NCBI GenBank assembly: GCA_019242065.1
Contig: JAFAWJ010000424.1
Span: 1 to 7,626 of the forward strand
Direction of reading: 5' to 3'
Length of the DNA: 7,626 nucleotides
From: Chloroflexota bacterium
GTDB taxonomy: Bacteria; Chloroflexota; UBA6077; CF-72
The translations under genes and the position numbers were made by a program. A model generated the notes under the pieces. It worked only from the letters and a program-made list of their open reading frames with translations. It ran no database searches and was not told where the DNA came from. Positions 1-6,861 of the stretch are shown piece after piece (the stretch's first letter is position 1; every line of letters starts with the position of its first letter).

Positions 1-351
1 ATCCTGCCTGCGCTCCGCTAGTCGATGGCTGGAATGACGAGGGTGCTGGTTGCATCCGCCGGTGATGAACTCGCAGCTTGCGACCCTGGCGTGACGACGG
101 GTGGGCCAGGCGTGCCGATGGATGAGATCCGCCTTCGGCGCTGCGAAGAAATTTGCGGCTAGGGCGGGGTCCCACAGTGTCTCCCCAGTGCCCACCCGCC
201 GAGCACGATGTCACAGGGCAGATAGCGCGGTGAGCCGCTGAACACCCGTCGTCCTGATGCTCTCGATCGACTGATTGTCAGGTCTCGGAATTCGGTCTCC
301 TGATGTTGACCGGATTCATGTTGGCAGCCAGTGCGGACACAGGAGACGGCC
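1..351. other. Intergenic, no gene recognised
   Basis: I see no supportable gene, tRNA or strong terminator in these bases. The short open frames crossing it have no ribosome-binding site and no recognisable protein character. The hydrolase encoded from the other side ends at 352, so this is its downstream flank. A small hairpin (CGCC/GGCG with a TTC loop, 130-140) lies about 210 bases past the hydrolase stop and has no T-run on either strand, so it is not called a terminator. The opening bases look like non-coding spacer. Confidence 0.5.
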
Positions 352-1833
352 TCACGGTTTGACGGTGGCGCCCAGCGAACCGATGGTGTTGGCCATTGCC
401 TCATTGATCAGCGTCGTGGCGTCCTCCGGGAGCATGAAGCCGTCGCTCACCGCCTTCTGGGCCGAGGCTGTGACCTTGTCCACGTACGCATCGTGGGTGG
501 GATACAGCTTGTTCTGGGTGGCCGCGTCGAACGGCACCAGCAAGCCAGCCAGATAACCGAGCCGACCAGGGTTGCACGGCGAGGAGCCGTAGTATGCGCC
601 GATGGGCGCGTCGAGCGCCGGCGTGCGGATGCCGCCCAGCGCGTTGCCCATGTCGTCACGAGCGATCAGCGAGTTGCTGAAACCGGGCGGTGGCGGAAGC
701 GGCGACGCGGGACCCGTCAGCTGGATGCGCGGCGCGGTGGCCGGGGCATCGCCGCCAGCGATCCACTCGTGCAGGTGCTCCCAACCCGCGTCGGCCACCG
801 GCCACGCCGGGAACGGATCGGGCGGGCACACTGGGTTGAAGAGTCCAGCGGCAGTTCCGGTGTCGCGGGCACGCACCCCGTTGGCGATGGCGGTATCCAC
901 CGACGTGCCGGCGCCGACGTGCGGCGCGCCCGGCAGCTCCCAGGTGCGAATGTGGTCGCTGTCGTCCTGGCGCGCGGCTGCGTAGTTGAGCGCCAGCAGG
1001 TCGCCTTCGGTCTGGAACAGCAACACGGGTACGCCGACGCTTTCCAGGATCGGGTCCGCCTGATTGTCGGAGTTGATGCCGATGCCCTGGATGGGCGGGG
1101 TGCCATTGCCGCGGCTGTGGACGAAGAATCCGTCGTAGACGTGGGCCGTCGACTGGAAGGAGTTGATGTACGGGACCAGCCGCCAGGCGCTCTGCGAGAC
1201 GCCGGTGCCAATGACTTGCTGGACCGGGAGCCCGCCCATCAGCGGCGAGTTCGGTTCACGGATCGCCTGTGCCGCCTGGGTGAAGATGTCGTAGGACTGT
1301 CCATCGTCGAGGATGTTGAGGTTGCCGTAGCGCGTCGGGTCCCACTTCTTGAGCGCTTCGACGCCCACCTGCTGGGCGCTCACGCCGACGAAGGCGTAGC
1401 CGGCACGCGTGAAATAGTCGGCCATGCGCGTCCATTCGATGTCGACGTCATAGCCGGCTGTGACGTTGAGCCATTCCACGGCGACGACGCCATTGAAGTG
1501 CTGCGGATCGGTGGGTCGCCGGACGATCATGCGCGTGGTGTAGGGCTGCTCGTCCTTCAGGGTGACGCCCCACTGGGCGGGCGGCGTGCCGTCGTAGGTG
1601 TACAGACCGGCCGTGCCGCTGTACTGGTACTCCTCCTCGACGTAGCCGTCGGCGAGCGGCGCTTGCCCCAGCCACGCGTGCGAGGTGTCCGTCGTAGGCA
1701 GCAGCGTGAGCGTAGGTGGCGGCGCAACCTGCGGCTGGGCGGCCGCCCATGGCATGGCGACCGACGAGCCGATTGCCAGGATATTCGCCAGGGTGGCGAG
1801 CGCCACCGAACGCCAATGGAGCATCTGTTTCAC
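352..1833 (-). CDS. Secreted alpha/beta hydrolase (Abhydrolase_10-type)
   Basis: A 493-residue protein resembling the alpha/beta hydrolase domain family PF20091, whose members are mostly uncharacterised esterase-like enzymes. The N-terminus is a Sec signal peptide: basic start, hydrophobic core from about residue 8, and a likely signal peptidase site after the AAA at 30-32, so the enzyme is probably exported. The nucleophile elbow is G-V-S-Q-S with Ser213. Candidate triad partners are Glu276 or Asp278 after a hydrophobic strand (VPVLLFQTEGD) and His305 in GAPH. The later segments GWEHLHEWIAGGDAPATAPR and GNALGGIRTPALDAPIGAYYG are typical of the family. Cys336 and Cys420 could pair outside the cytoplasm. 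The listed start is GTG; an ATG three codons in (base 1824) is equally possible and keeps the signal peptide. The gene is divergent from iclR, and the intervening DNA carries two operator-like sites. The substrate is unknown; an ester or lactone is inferred. Confidence 0.88.
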   Translation of the reverse strand: MKQMLHWRSVALATLANILAIGSSVAMPWAAAQPQVAPPPTLTLLPTTDTSHAWLGQAPLADGYVEEEYQYSGTAGLYTYDGTPPAQWGVTLKDEQPYTTRMIVRRPTDPQHFNGVVAVEWLNVTAGYDVDIEWTRMADYFTRAGYAFVGVSAQQVGVEALKKWDPTRYGNLNILDDGQSYDIFTQAAQAIREPNSPLMGGLPVQQVIGTGVSQSAWRLVPYINSFQSTAHVYDGFFVHSRGNGTPPIQGIGINSDNQADPILESVGVPVLLFQTEGDLLALNYAAARQDDSDHIRTWELPGAPHVGAGTSVDTAIANGVRARDTGTAAGLFNPVCPPDPFPAWPVADAGWEHLHEWIAGGDAPATAPRIQLTGPASPLPPPPGFSNSLIARDDMGNALGGIRTPALDAPIGAYYGSSPCNPGRLGYLAGLLVPFDAATQNKLYPTHDAYVDKVTASAQKAVSDGFMLPEDATTLINEAMANTIGSLGATVKP

Positions 1834-1906
1834 CGTCCCTCTCGAAGTCCCCGCCCGGCGGTAGCGTATCTCTGGCCGCTGCCGACGCGCAACCCGCGCG
1901 TGGTCT

Positions 1907-1923
1907 ATTCACTATGTGCACAA
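1907..1923. promoter_or_regulatory. Operator-like site 1 (hydrolase-iclR intergenic)
   Basis: ATTCACTATGTGCACAA contains a near-palindrome, TTCAC-TAT-GTGCA. It is an inverted copy, 15 of 17 matches by eye, of a second site at 1943-1959. Its 11-base core TTCACTATGTG recurs exactly at 2831-2841 on the far side of iclR. IclR regulators commonly bind short palindromes of about this size next to their own genes, so this is a likely binding site for the adjacent regulator. It could affect both the divergent hydrolase and iclR. Binding is inferred. Confidence 0.55.
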
Positions 1924-1942
1924 CGACGACGATCGGTGGCGT

Positions 1943-1959
1943 TTGTGCACAATGTGAAT
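1943..1959. promoter_or_regulatory. Operator-like site 2, abutting the iclR start
   Basis: TTGTGCACAATGTGAAT is an inverted copy of site 1 and includes a perfect 10-base palindrome, TTGTGCACAA (1943-1952). The two site centres are about 38 bases apart. The site ends three bases before the ATG chosen for iclR and overlaps two possible in-frame GTG starts (1945, 1954). A protein bound here would block iclR expression, which fits the negative autoregulation common in this family. The role is inferred from position and repetition. Confidence 0.52.
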
Positions 1960-1962
1960 ACG

Positions 1963-2790
1963 ATGGCCATCTCGCAGCCCGCTGTGCCCGTCCAGCGCAA
2001 GCCTGGCGCGTCCAGCTTGCGTTTGAGCGAGACCGTCAGCAAGGCGACGTCGATCCTGAATGCCCTGGCCCGCGAGCCCTACGACCTCAGCGCCACCGAG
2101 GTCGCGGTCGCGCTCGGACTCGACAGAACCACGACGTACCGCCTGCTGGAAACCCTGTGCAGGGATCGTGTCATCGTGCGCGATCCGCAGACGCGGCGGT
2201 ATCGGCTGGGCGTGCGCGTGCTGGACTACGCCAATGCCTTCCGCGACCGACTCGAGGTGCGCCATATCGCGCTCTCGCATTTGCTGGACCTGCAACATGA
2301 CTTCGATCTGCAGCCGGAGTTGGGGCAGAGCACCATGATTGCCGTGCTGGATGACCTCGACGTGGTGCTGGTCGAGATGAGCGGCGCGGCAGCCCTGCGC
2401 GGCGACCTGACCCGGCGCATGCGCTTTCCGGCGTACATCAGCGCGAGTGGTCGCTCGATGCTGGCGTATTTGCCGGCTGAGGACCTGGAGGCGCGGCTGG
2501 AGCGTACCTACGCCGGAGGGGGCGTCACCGGGCATCTGGATCGGCCGACGCTGGTAGCTGACCTGGCGGTCATCCGCGCGCGCGGCTACGCCGTGTCGGA
2601 CCGCCAGGTGGGTCCGGATAACCAGGCGCTGGCGGTTGCGGTGAGGACGCGCAACGGGAATGCGCTGGCCGCCATCGGCATCGTGGTGCGCCCCCCAACC
2701 GGCCCCGTGGAGGACCTGGTCGAGCAGTACGCGCCGAGGCTGATGCTGATCGCCGAGCGCATCTCAGTCGCGCTGCGCTATCGCGGCTAG
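1963..2790 (+). CDS. IclR-family transcriptional regulator
   Basis: A 275-residue DNA-binding regulator of normal IclR length. The N-terminal winged helix-turn-helix covers about residues 22-82; the recognition region is SATEVAVALGLDRTTTYRLL, followed by the wing (RDPQTRRYRLG). The C-terminal ligand-binding domain covers about 95-270. It includes RFPAYISASGRSMLAYLP, matching the family's conserved 'ATA-GKA-LAYLP' region, and GYAVSDRQVGPDNQALAVAV near the end. IclR proteins usually sense small organic acids and control nearby catabolic genes as repressors or activators. The start is uncertain. ATG 1963 has no clear Shine-Dalgarno, whereas GTG 1945 has GGTGG at 1935-1939 with five bases of spacing and would add six residues. 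Palindromic sites lie on both sides of the gene. The frame stays open far upstream, antisense to the hydrolase, but that part does not look like protein. Confidence 0.93.
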   Translation: MAISQPAVPVQRKPGASSLRLSETVSKATSILNALAREPYDLSATEVAVALGLDRTTTYRLLETLCRDRVIVRDPQTRRYRLGVRVLDYANAFRDRLEVRHIALSHLLDLQHDFDLQPELGQSTMIAVLDDLDVVLVEMSGAAALRGDLTRRMRFPAYISASGRSMLAYLPAEDLEARLERTYAGGGVTGHLDRPTLVADLAVIRARGYAVSDRQVGPDNQALAVAVRTRNGNALAAIGIVVRPPTGPVEDLVEQYAPRLMLIAERISVALRYRG

Positions 2791-2829
2791 CGCCGCATCC
2801 CTCTCGGGATACCGCCATAAGACACGCAT

Positions 2830-2844
2830 GTTCACTATGTGAAC
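2830..2844. promoter_or_regulatory. Operator-like perfect palindrome upstream of the oxygenase
   Basis: GTTCACTATGTGAAC is a perfect inverted repeat with 6-base arms around TAT. It shares 11 consecutive bases with site 1 upstream of iclR and is the most symmetrical of the three copies. It lies in the 132-base gap between iclR and the Rieske oxygenase. Its centre is about 57 bases upstream of the start point predicted from the -10 box at 2882-2887. That distance suits an activator better than a blocking repressor. The likely ligand-responsive protein is the adjacent IclR regulator (inference). Confidence 0.6.
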
Positions 2845-2856
2845 GTCATATTTGTC

Positions 2857-2887
2857 TTGCGCGCAGTGTATGCACTCGCCGTATGAT
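2857..2887 (+). promoter_or_regulatory. Candidate promoter of the oxygenase-SBP unit
   Basis: TATGAT at 2882-2887 is a good -10 box, about 35 bases before the oxygenase ATG. The best upstream partner, TTGCGC (2857-2862), sits 19 bases away, which is weak and long for a -35 box. An imperfect palindrome, AGTGTATGCACT (2865-2876), lies in the spacer. A strong -10 with a poor -35 and an upstream palindrome is the usual look of an activator-dependent promoter. Called by eye only. Confidence 0.35.
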
Positions 2888-2907
2888 GCGGGGAACTTCT
2901 CACTCGC

Positions 2908-2913
2908 ACGAGG
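2908..2913 (+). promoter_or_regulatory. Ribosome-binding site that decides the oxygenase start
   Basis: ACGAGG lies nine bases before ATG 2923 but only three bases before the in-frame GTG at 2917. The spacing favours ATG 2923 as the start of the Rieske oxygenase. Confidence 0.5.
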
Positions 2914-2922
2914 TCTGTGGGC

Positions 2923-4242
2923 ATGCTCAGCAAAGAAGACAACGAACTGATCACCCGCGTCGGCCCTGGCACCGTCATGGGCACCTTCATGCGCCAGTAC
3001 TGGCTGCCCGGCATCCTGGCCAGCGAGCTGCCGGCTCCCGACGGCGACCCGCTCCGCGTCCGACTCCTGGGGGAAGATCTCGTCGCCTTCCGCGACACCA
3101 ACGGGACGGTCGGCCTCATCCAGAACAACTGCCCGCATCGCGGCGCCAGCATGTTCTTCGGTCGCAACGAAGAGGCCGGCCTGCGCTGTGTCTACCACGG
3201 CTGGAAGTTCGACAGTCAGGGCAACTGTGTCGACATGCCCAACGAGCCCGCCGAATCGGACTTCAAGTCCAAGGTCAAAGCCGTCGCTTATCCCACGCGC
3301 GAACGCGGCGGCATGATCTGGGTCTATATGGGCCCTCGTCAGGAGGCAGATTTGCCGCCGCTGCCCAATATCGAGGCGAACATGCTCGCCGAGGGCGAGG
3401 GCGCCATCACCATGGGCATGCGCGAGTGCAACTGGCTCCAGGGCCTCGAAGGCGACATCGACACCAGCCACTTCGGCTTTCTGCACGCGGGTGCCATCGA
3501 TCCCGACGAAGTGCCCGGCGGAACCTTCTCCAAATACGTCACCAGCAATCGGGCCCCGCAGTACGCGGTGCTCACGCGCGACTACGGCACCATGTACGGC
3601 GCCTATCGTCCCGCCGAAGAAGACAGCTACTACTGGCGCATCGCCCACTTCGTCTTCCCGTTCTTCACCTTCACGCCGCCCGGTCCGCTGGGCGCCAAGG
3701 TTTCGGCCAGCTGCTGGGTGCCGATCGACGACGAGCACACTCACCAGATCGGCTTCTCACGCACGGTGCCAGGCCTGGTGCGCGGCCGACGGGGTGACCT
3801 GCAGCCGCGCACCAGCAGCCCGTACGGCCGGTTCCACTTCGCGGCGAATCGCGAGAACGATTATCTCATCGATCGCGAGGTGCAGCGTGGCAACGTCGGC
3901 CCCGACGGCTATACCGGCATAAGGGGTGTGCAGATGCAGGACCAGGCGGTTACCGAGAGCATGGGCGGCATCTACGATCGTTCGCAGGAACACCTGTCCA
4001 GCGGCGACTCGATGATCATCCGCACGCGCCGCCGTCTGCTCGATGCTGCCCTGGCGCTCGCCAACGGCAGTCAGTCGGCGCCGTGTGTCGACGAGCCAGA
4101 TGCCTGGCTACAGCGGAGTGGTGGCGTGGTGCTGCCGCGCGACGCGGATTTTGTGGCCGCGACAGAGGACCTGCGCAAGCCGTTCGTCGCTCACCCGGAG
4201 ATCGACGTGGCCAACCTGGTCGGACCCATTCCGGCGGCCTAG
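2923..4242 (+). CDS. Rieske non-heme iron oxygenase, phthalate 4,5-dioxygenase type
   Basis: A 439-residue oxygenase component that hydroxylates or demethylates aromatic compounds in the cytoplasm, using electrons from a separate reductase. The N-terminal Rieske [2Fe-2S] domain has all four ligands: Cys70 and His72 in CPHRG, Cys89 and His92 in CVYHGW. The catalytic domain has the mononuclear iron motif D-x2-H-x4-H (Asp180, His183, His188); Asp180 would bridge to the Rieske centre of the neighbouring subunit. The opening (MLSKEDNELITRVGPGTVMG), NDYLIDREVQR at about 312-322 and QDQAVTESMGGIYDRSQEHL at about 339-358 are characteristic of the phthalate-dioxygenase group. Asp340 is a candidate third iron ligand. 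Length is normal for the family and all key residues are intact. The substrate cannot be read from sequence; phthalate, vanillate or phenoxybenzoate-like acids are known for relatives. No reductase gene lies in the window. The SBP gene follows after 40 bases, so co-transcription is likely. Confidence 0.95.
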   Translation: MLSKEDNELITRVGPGTVMGTFMRQYWLPGILASELPAPDGDPLRVRLLGEDLVAFRDTNGTVGLIQNNCPHRGASMFFGRNEEAGLRCVYHGWKFDSQGNCVDMPNEPAESDFKSKVKAVAYPTRERGGMIWVYMGPRQEADLPPLPNIEANMLAEGEGAITMGMRECNWLQGLEGDIDTSHFGFLHAGAIDPDEVPGGTFSKYVTSNRAPQYAVLTRDYGTMYGAYRPAEEDSYYWRIAHFVFPFFTFTPPGPLGAKVSASCWVPIDDEHTHQIGFSRTVPGLVRGRRGDLQPRTSSPYGRFHFAANRENDYLIDREVQRGNVGPDGYTGIRGVQMQDQAVTESMGGIYDRSQEHLSSGDSMIIRTRRRLLDAALALANGSQSAPCVDEPDAWLQRSGGVVLPRDADFVAATEDLRKPFVAHPEIDVANLVGPIPAA

Positions 4243-4265
4243 TCAGGCACGCGGCCGAGCCTGAG

Positions 4266-4274
4266 GGAGGAGAA
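4266..4274 (+). promoter_or_regulatory. Ribosome-binding site of the substrate-binding protein
   Basis: GGAGGAGAA is a strong Shine-Dalgarno sequence ending eight bases before ATG 4283. It lies in the 40-base gap after the oxygenase stop, where I see neither promoter nor terminator, supporting one transcript for both genes. Confidence 0.6.
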
Positions 4275-4282
4275 GCTATCCA

Positions 4283-6058
4283 ATGGTTGAGCGCACTCTG
4301 GCCATGCGGGGTCCCGCGACGAGCCGGCGCCGATTGATTCGAGCGTCAGTTGGCGGCGTCCTGCTGGGCGCCGCGGCGCTGCCGTTGCTCGAGGCGTGCT
4401 CGCCCGGCGCGCCGGCGCCGGCGGCTTCGGGCACGACGGGCAGCGGCGCCGCACCGGCGGGGACACCCGCCACTGGTACGGCGGCGTCGGCCTCCGGCCC
4501 GCTGCCCAGCTTCATCCCCTTCTCCCAGCCAGGGCTGAAGCCTGACTACCACTACGACGATCCCCGCTACGACGACGACTACGACAATTATCCGCCGCAA
4601 CGCTTCAAGGCCGTGTCCGAGACGCCCGGCGCAGGTGGCACGGTCAACGTGCTCATCACCAATTACATCCAGCCGCCGACGCCGTACGACCAGAACTCGA
4701 CCTGGCAGTACATCAACAAGCAAATGAACGCCGATGTGCGCATGAACATCGTGGCCAGCACGGACTATCGGGCGAAGTTCGCCGCGGTGATCGCTGGCGA
4801 CGATCTGCCCGACATCATGCACATCTACTACGGGTACAGTCTCGCGCCGAACCTCCCGGCGTTTTTCAAAGCCAAGTGCGCCGACCTGACGCCGTACCTG
4901 GCCGGGGACGCGGCCAAGGACTACCCGTATCTCGCCGCGCTACCGACGTATGCCTGGAAGAACTCCACGGCGGCGATCGACGGCCAGTTGTTCCTGGTCC
5001 CGATCCAGCGCCACTTGCCCACGTTCCCGGGCAACGGCGGTTACTTCTTCGCACAGACCGAGGCCTGGAATCAGGACATCGGCGCCACGACCTTTCCAAA
5101 AAACGGCGATGATTTCAAGCGCATGCTGCAGGCGCTGACCCATCCGCAGCAGGGGCAGTGGGGCTTCGGTTATTCGCCGAATGGCGGCTCAGCCAGCACC
5201 GTGGGGCCATTTGGCGTGGCGGTCTTTGCCGCCCAGCTGTACGGCGGACCGAACATCTGGCGGCTCGACCAGGGGGGCAAGCTCCTGCGAGACTGGGAGA
5301 CCGACGAATACAAGGCGGCCACCAGCTACGTGCGCGATCTCATGGCCTCGGGCATCTTTCCTCCAGACGCCAGCACCATCGGCCAGTCGCGCCCGTTGCA
5401 CGCCGCCGGCCGCTACGCGGTGGCCATCGACGGCTATGGCAACTCCATGGCCGACCTGTGGCGGCGGGGGCTGCCCGAGCGCCACTTCCAGCTGCTGCCG
5501 TTCTTCTCGGGCGAGAGCGGCGTGCAGCCTAACGCGCTGTTGAGTAAGGGCTACATCTCCCTGAACGCGCTGAAGAAAGCCCCGCCGGATCGCATCAAAG
5601 AGCTGCTGCGGCTGATGAACTACATGGCCTCACCGTTCGGCAGTGAAGAGGACCTCCTGCTGTCCTACGGCATCAAGGACCAGGACTACACGCTGGACGA
5701 GCGCGGCAACCCGCTGCCCACGCCGGACGGCCTGGCTCGTTCGGCGTTCGTTCCGTGGCAATACATCGCCCGCCGGCCGCACGTCAACTACCAGGCCGAC
5801 CTGCCGGGTTTTGCCAAGGCCAGTTACGACGCCGAGCAGGTCATTATGCCCCTCGGTGTGGAAGATCCGACCAACGGGTACTACTCGGAGACGCAGTTCA
5901 ACAAAGGCGTGACGGCCGACGTGACTATGAACGACGCACTGGTCGACATCATCATGGGTCGCCGCCCCTTCAGCGACTATGACAGCCTCCTTTCCGACTG
6001 GCGTTCTGCCGCAGGCGACCAGATTCGCAAGGAATATTTACAGGCGATGTCCGCCTGA
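4283..6058 (+). CDS. ABC transporter substrate-binding lipoprotein, LplA/YtcQ-type
   Basis: A 591-residue extracellular solute-binding protein, slightly longer than usual for its family. The N-terminus has a twin-arginine motif (SRRRLI, residues 14-19), a hydrophobic stretch and a lipobox LLEAC with Cys39, so it should be exported folded and lipid-anchored outside the membrane. An Ala/Gly/Pro/Thr linker runs to about residue 74, then an unusual Asp/Tyr-rich patch (88-103). The binding fold then begins. AGDDLPDIM (171-179), WKNSTAAIDGQLFLVP (about 225-240), YGIKDQDYT (about 462-470) and DIIMGRRPFSDYD near the C-terminus are hallmarks of the LplA-like family, whose known members mostly bind oligosaccharides or related solutes. 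The permease genes that normally follow are missing: the next 1.26 kb has no intact gene. It therefore either works with a transporter encoded elsewhere or has been separated from it. Its place behind the oxygenase suggests it captures that pathway's substrate (inference). Confidence 0.93.
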   Translation: MVERTLAMRGPATSRRRLIRASVGGVLLGAAALPLLEACSPGAPAPAASGTTGSGAAPAGTPATGTAASASGPLPSFIPFSQPGLKPDYHYDDPRYDDDYDNYPPQRFKAVSETPGAGGTVNVLITNYIQPPTPYDQNSTWQYINKQMNADVRMNIVASTDYRAKFAAVIAGDDLPDIMHIYYGYSLAPNLPAFFKAKCADLTPYLAGDAAKDYPYLAALPTYAWKNSTAAIDGQLFLVPIQRHLPTFPGNGGYFFAQTEAWNQDIGATTFPKNGDDFKRMLQALTHPQQGQWGFGYSPNGGSASTVGPFGVAVFAAQLYGGPNIWRLDQGGKLLRDWETDEYKAATSYVRDLMASGIFPPDASTIGQSRPLHAAGRYAVAIDGYGNSMADLWRRGLPERHFQLLPFFSGESGVQPNALLSKGYISLNALKKAPPDRIKELLRLMNYMASPFGSEEDLLLSYGIKDQDYTLDERGNPLPTPDGLARSAFVPWQYIARRPHVNYQADLPGFAKASYDAEQVIMPLGVEDPTNGYYSETQFNKGVTADVTMNDALVDIIMGRRPFSDYDSLLSDWRSAAGDQIRKEYLQAMSA

Positions 6059-6251
6059 AACCTTGCTGACCCGCGCCGGGCGCCACGAAACGATGCAGCC
6101 CATACCCCAGTCTCGAGCAGACGGTGGCTGCACGACGTCGGGCAGTCCGCGTGGCGCCACCACGCGCAAACGCGAATCTACGATCAGCTCACGACTCGTT
6201 GCTGGACAGAGCCTTCGCCCCATCGACCCGGCCGTGGTGCATCAAGAGCGG
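6059..6251. other. Intergenic after the SBP gene, no gene recognised
   Basis: No gene or convincing intrinsic terminator is visible. A compact palindrome, GCGCCGGGCGC, just after the SBP stop has almost no loop and no T-run. Frames crossing this stretch lack ribosome-binding sites. The last bases may include the eroded beginning of the RCC1 relic that becomes recognisable at about 6252. Confidence 0.45.
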
Positions 6252-6538
6252 ATCAATGGAGGCCGATCTGCCCTCAAAAACGACGGCACGGTGTGGACCT
6301 GGCGGGCCAAGTGGGACGGTGAGCTCGGACGAACAACAACCGCGACATGCTGCGATGGATCCGAGAACGCACCCTGCGACAGTCCCCCGCGGCCGATCCC
6401 AACTTGAACGGCGTCGTGGCGATGGCGGGCGGTGGGTAGTAGACCCTGGCCCAGAAAGTGACGCCAGGGTGTGGGCATGGGGCGACAACTGGGATGGTGA
6501 GCAGCCAAGTGCACGGCCTGAGCGCAATCGCCGGGTCG
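6252..6538 (+). pseudogene. Remnant of an RCC1-repeat protein (frameshifted)
   Basis: Four pieces of RCC1-type beta-propeller repeat follow one another in the right order but in different frames. Piece one (6252-6332) reads INGGRSALKNDGTVWTW then WDGELG, matching the repeat consensus 'GGxHSLALKxDGTVWAWGxNxxGQLG'. Piece two (about 6371-6457, another frame) reads NLNGVVAMAGGG, two stop codons (TAG TAG, 6437-6442), then TLAQK. Piece three (6454-6505, the third frame) reads ESDARVWAWGDNWDGE. Piece four (6506-6538, the frame of piece two) reads QVHGLSAIAGS. One lost base near 6455-6460 would explain the switch from TLAQK to SDARVWAW. There is no start codon with a ribosome-binding site and no intact frame, so this is a relic of about two to three repeats, not a gene. 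Bacterial RCC1 proteins are often large exported repeat proteins; the function of the parent here is unknown. Confidence 0.62.
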
Positions 6539-6662
6539 TGTCCCGTCAAGGGTGGGGATTTGGGGCAGTGGTTCCCAGCGGGTGATGCTAGGCTGCCTCG
6601 ACCAGGGTTGGTGTCGGCAGTGGGTCGGACGTTGGCATTGGATTGAGCTTGGCCAGTGACTC

Positions 6663-6679
6663 CACGCTGAAATAGCGTG
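6663..6679. repeat. Hairpin, 6-bp stem
   Basis: CACGCT and AGCGTG form a perfect 6-base stem around the loop GAAAT. No T-run follows on either strand, so a standard intrinsic terminator is unlikely. It is the first of three inverted repeats in about 220 bases of non-coding DNA. Confidence 0.45.
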
Positions 6680-6782
6680 CAACTCGGCATGCAGGATGCG
6701 CCGGGAACGCTGAAAATCGTCCACGCGGGTCTCCTCGTGCAAGAAGCGAAGGCTTTTCGGAGATTCGCAGGGATTTGCGATT

Positions 6783-6830
6783 CTGGCTATAAAACCGGGA
6801 CGCAACTGTGCGGGATCGATTTCTAGCCAG
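6783..6830. repeat. Composite inverted repeat with nested stem
   Basis: CTGGCTA (6783-6789) pairs perfectly with TAGCCAG (6824-6830). After one mismatch, AAA (6791-6793) pairs with TTT (6820-6822). Inside, CGCA (6801-6804) and TGCG (6809-6812) form a second stem with a 4-base loop. The nested layout looks like a folded RNA or a protein-binding site. I recognise no known RNA family. Confidence 0.42.
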
Positions 6831-6861
6831 TCACCCTCAGCGCCGCGGTGCCGGGCTTCAA

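Noticed and set aside
1..60. Opening bases as a dispersed genomic repeat
   Set aside because: The GGAATGACGA-like wording resembles repeats seen in some genomes, but there is no second copy in the window to support it.
331..1944. Very long plus-strand open frame antisense to the hydrolase, continuous with iclR
   Set aside because: Its translation is Arg/Val/Gly/Ala-rich without domain character, and it mirrors the hydrolase codons. High GC at third positions explains open antisense frames. Only the part from about 1963 (or 1945) reads as protein.
1912..2535. Minus-strand open frame across iclR
   Set aside because: The plus strand encodes a complete, typical IclR protein; the opposite frame has no recognisable motif.
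2797..2810. Small hairpin (ATCCC/GGGAT, loop TCTC) after the iclR stop as a terminator
   Set aside because: The stem is only 5 bp and no T-run follows. Termination between iclR and the oxygenase cannot be claimed from this.
2764..3744. Minus-strand open frame of 326 codons across the oxygenase
   Set aside because: It is antisense to a Rieske oxygenase with all metal ligands intact, and its composition is that of a GC-driven shadow frame.
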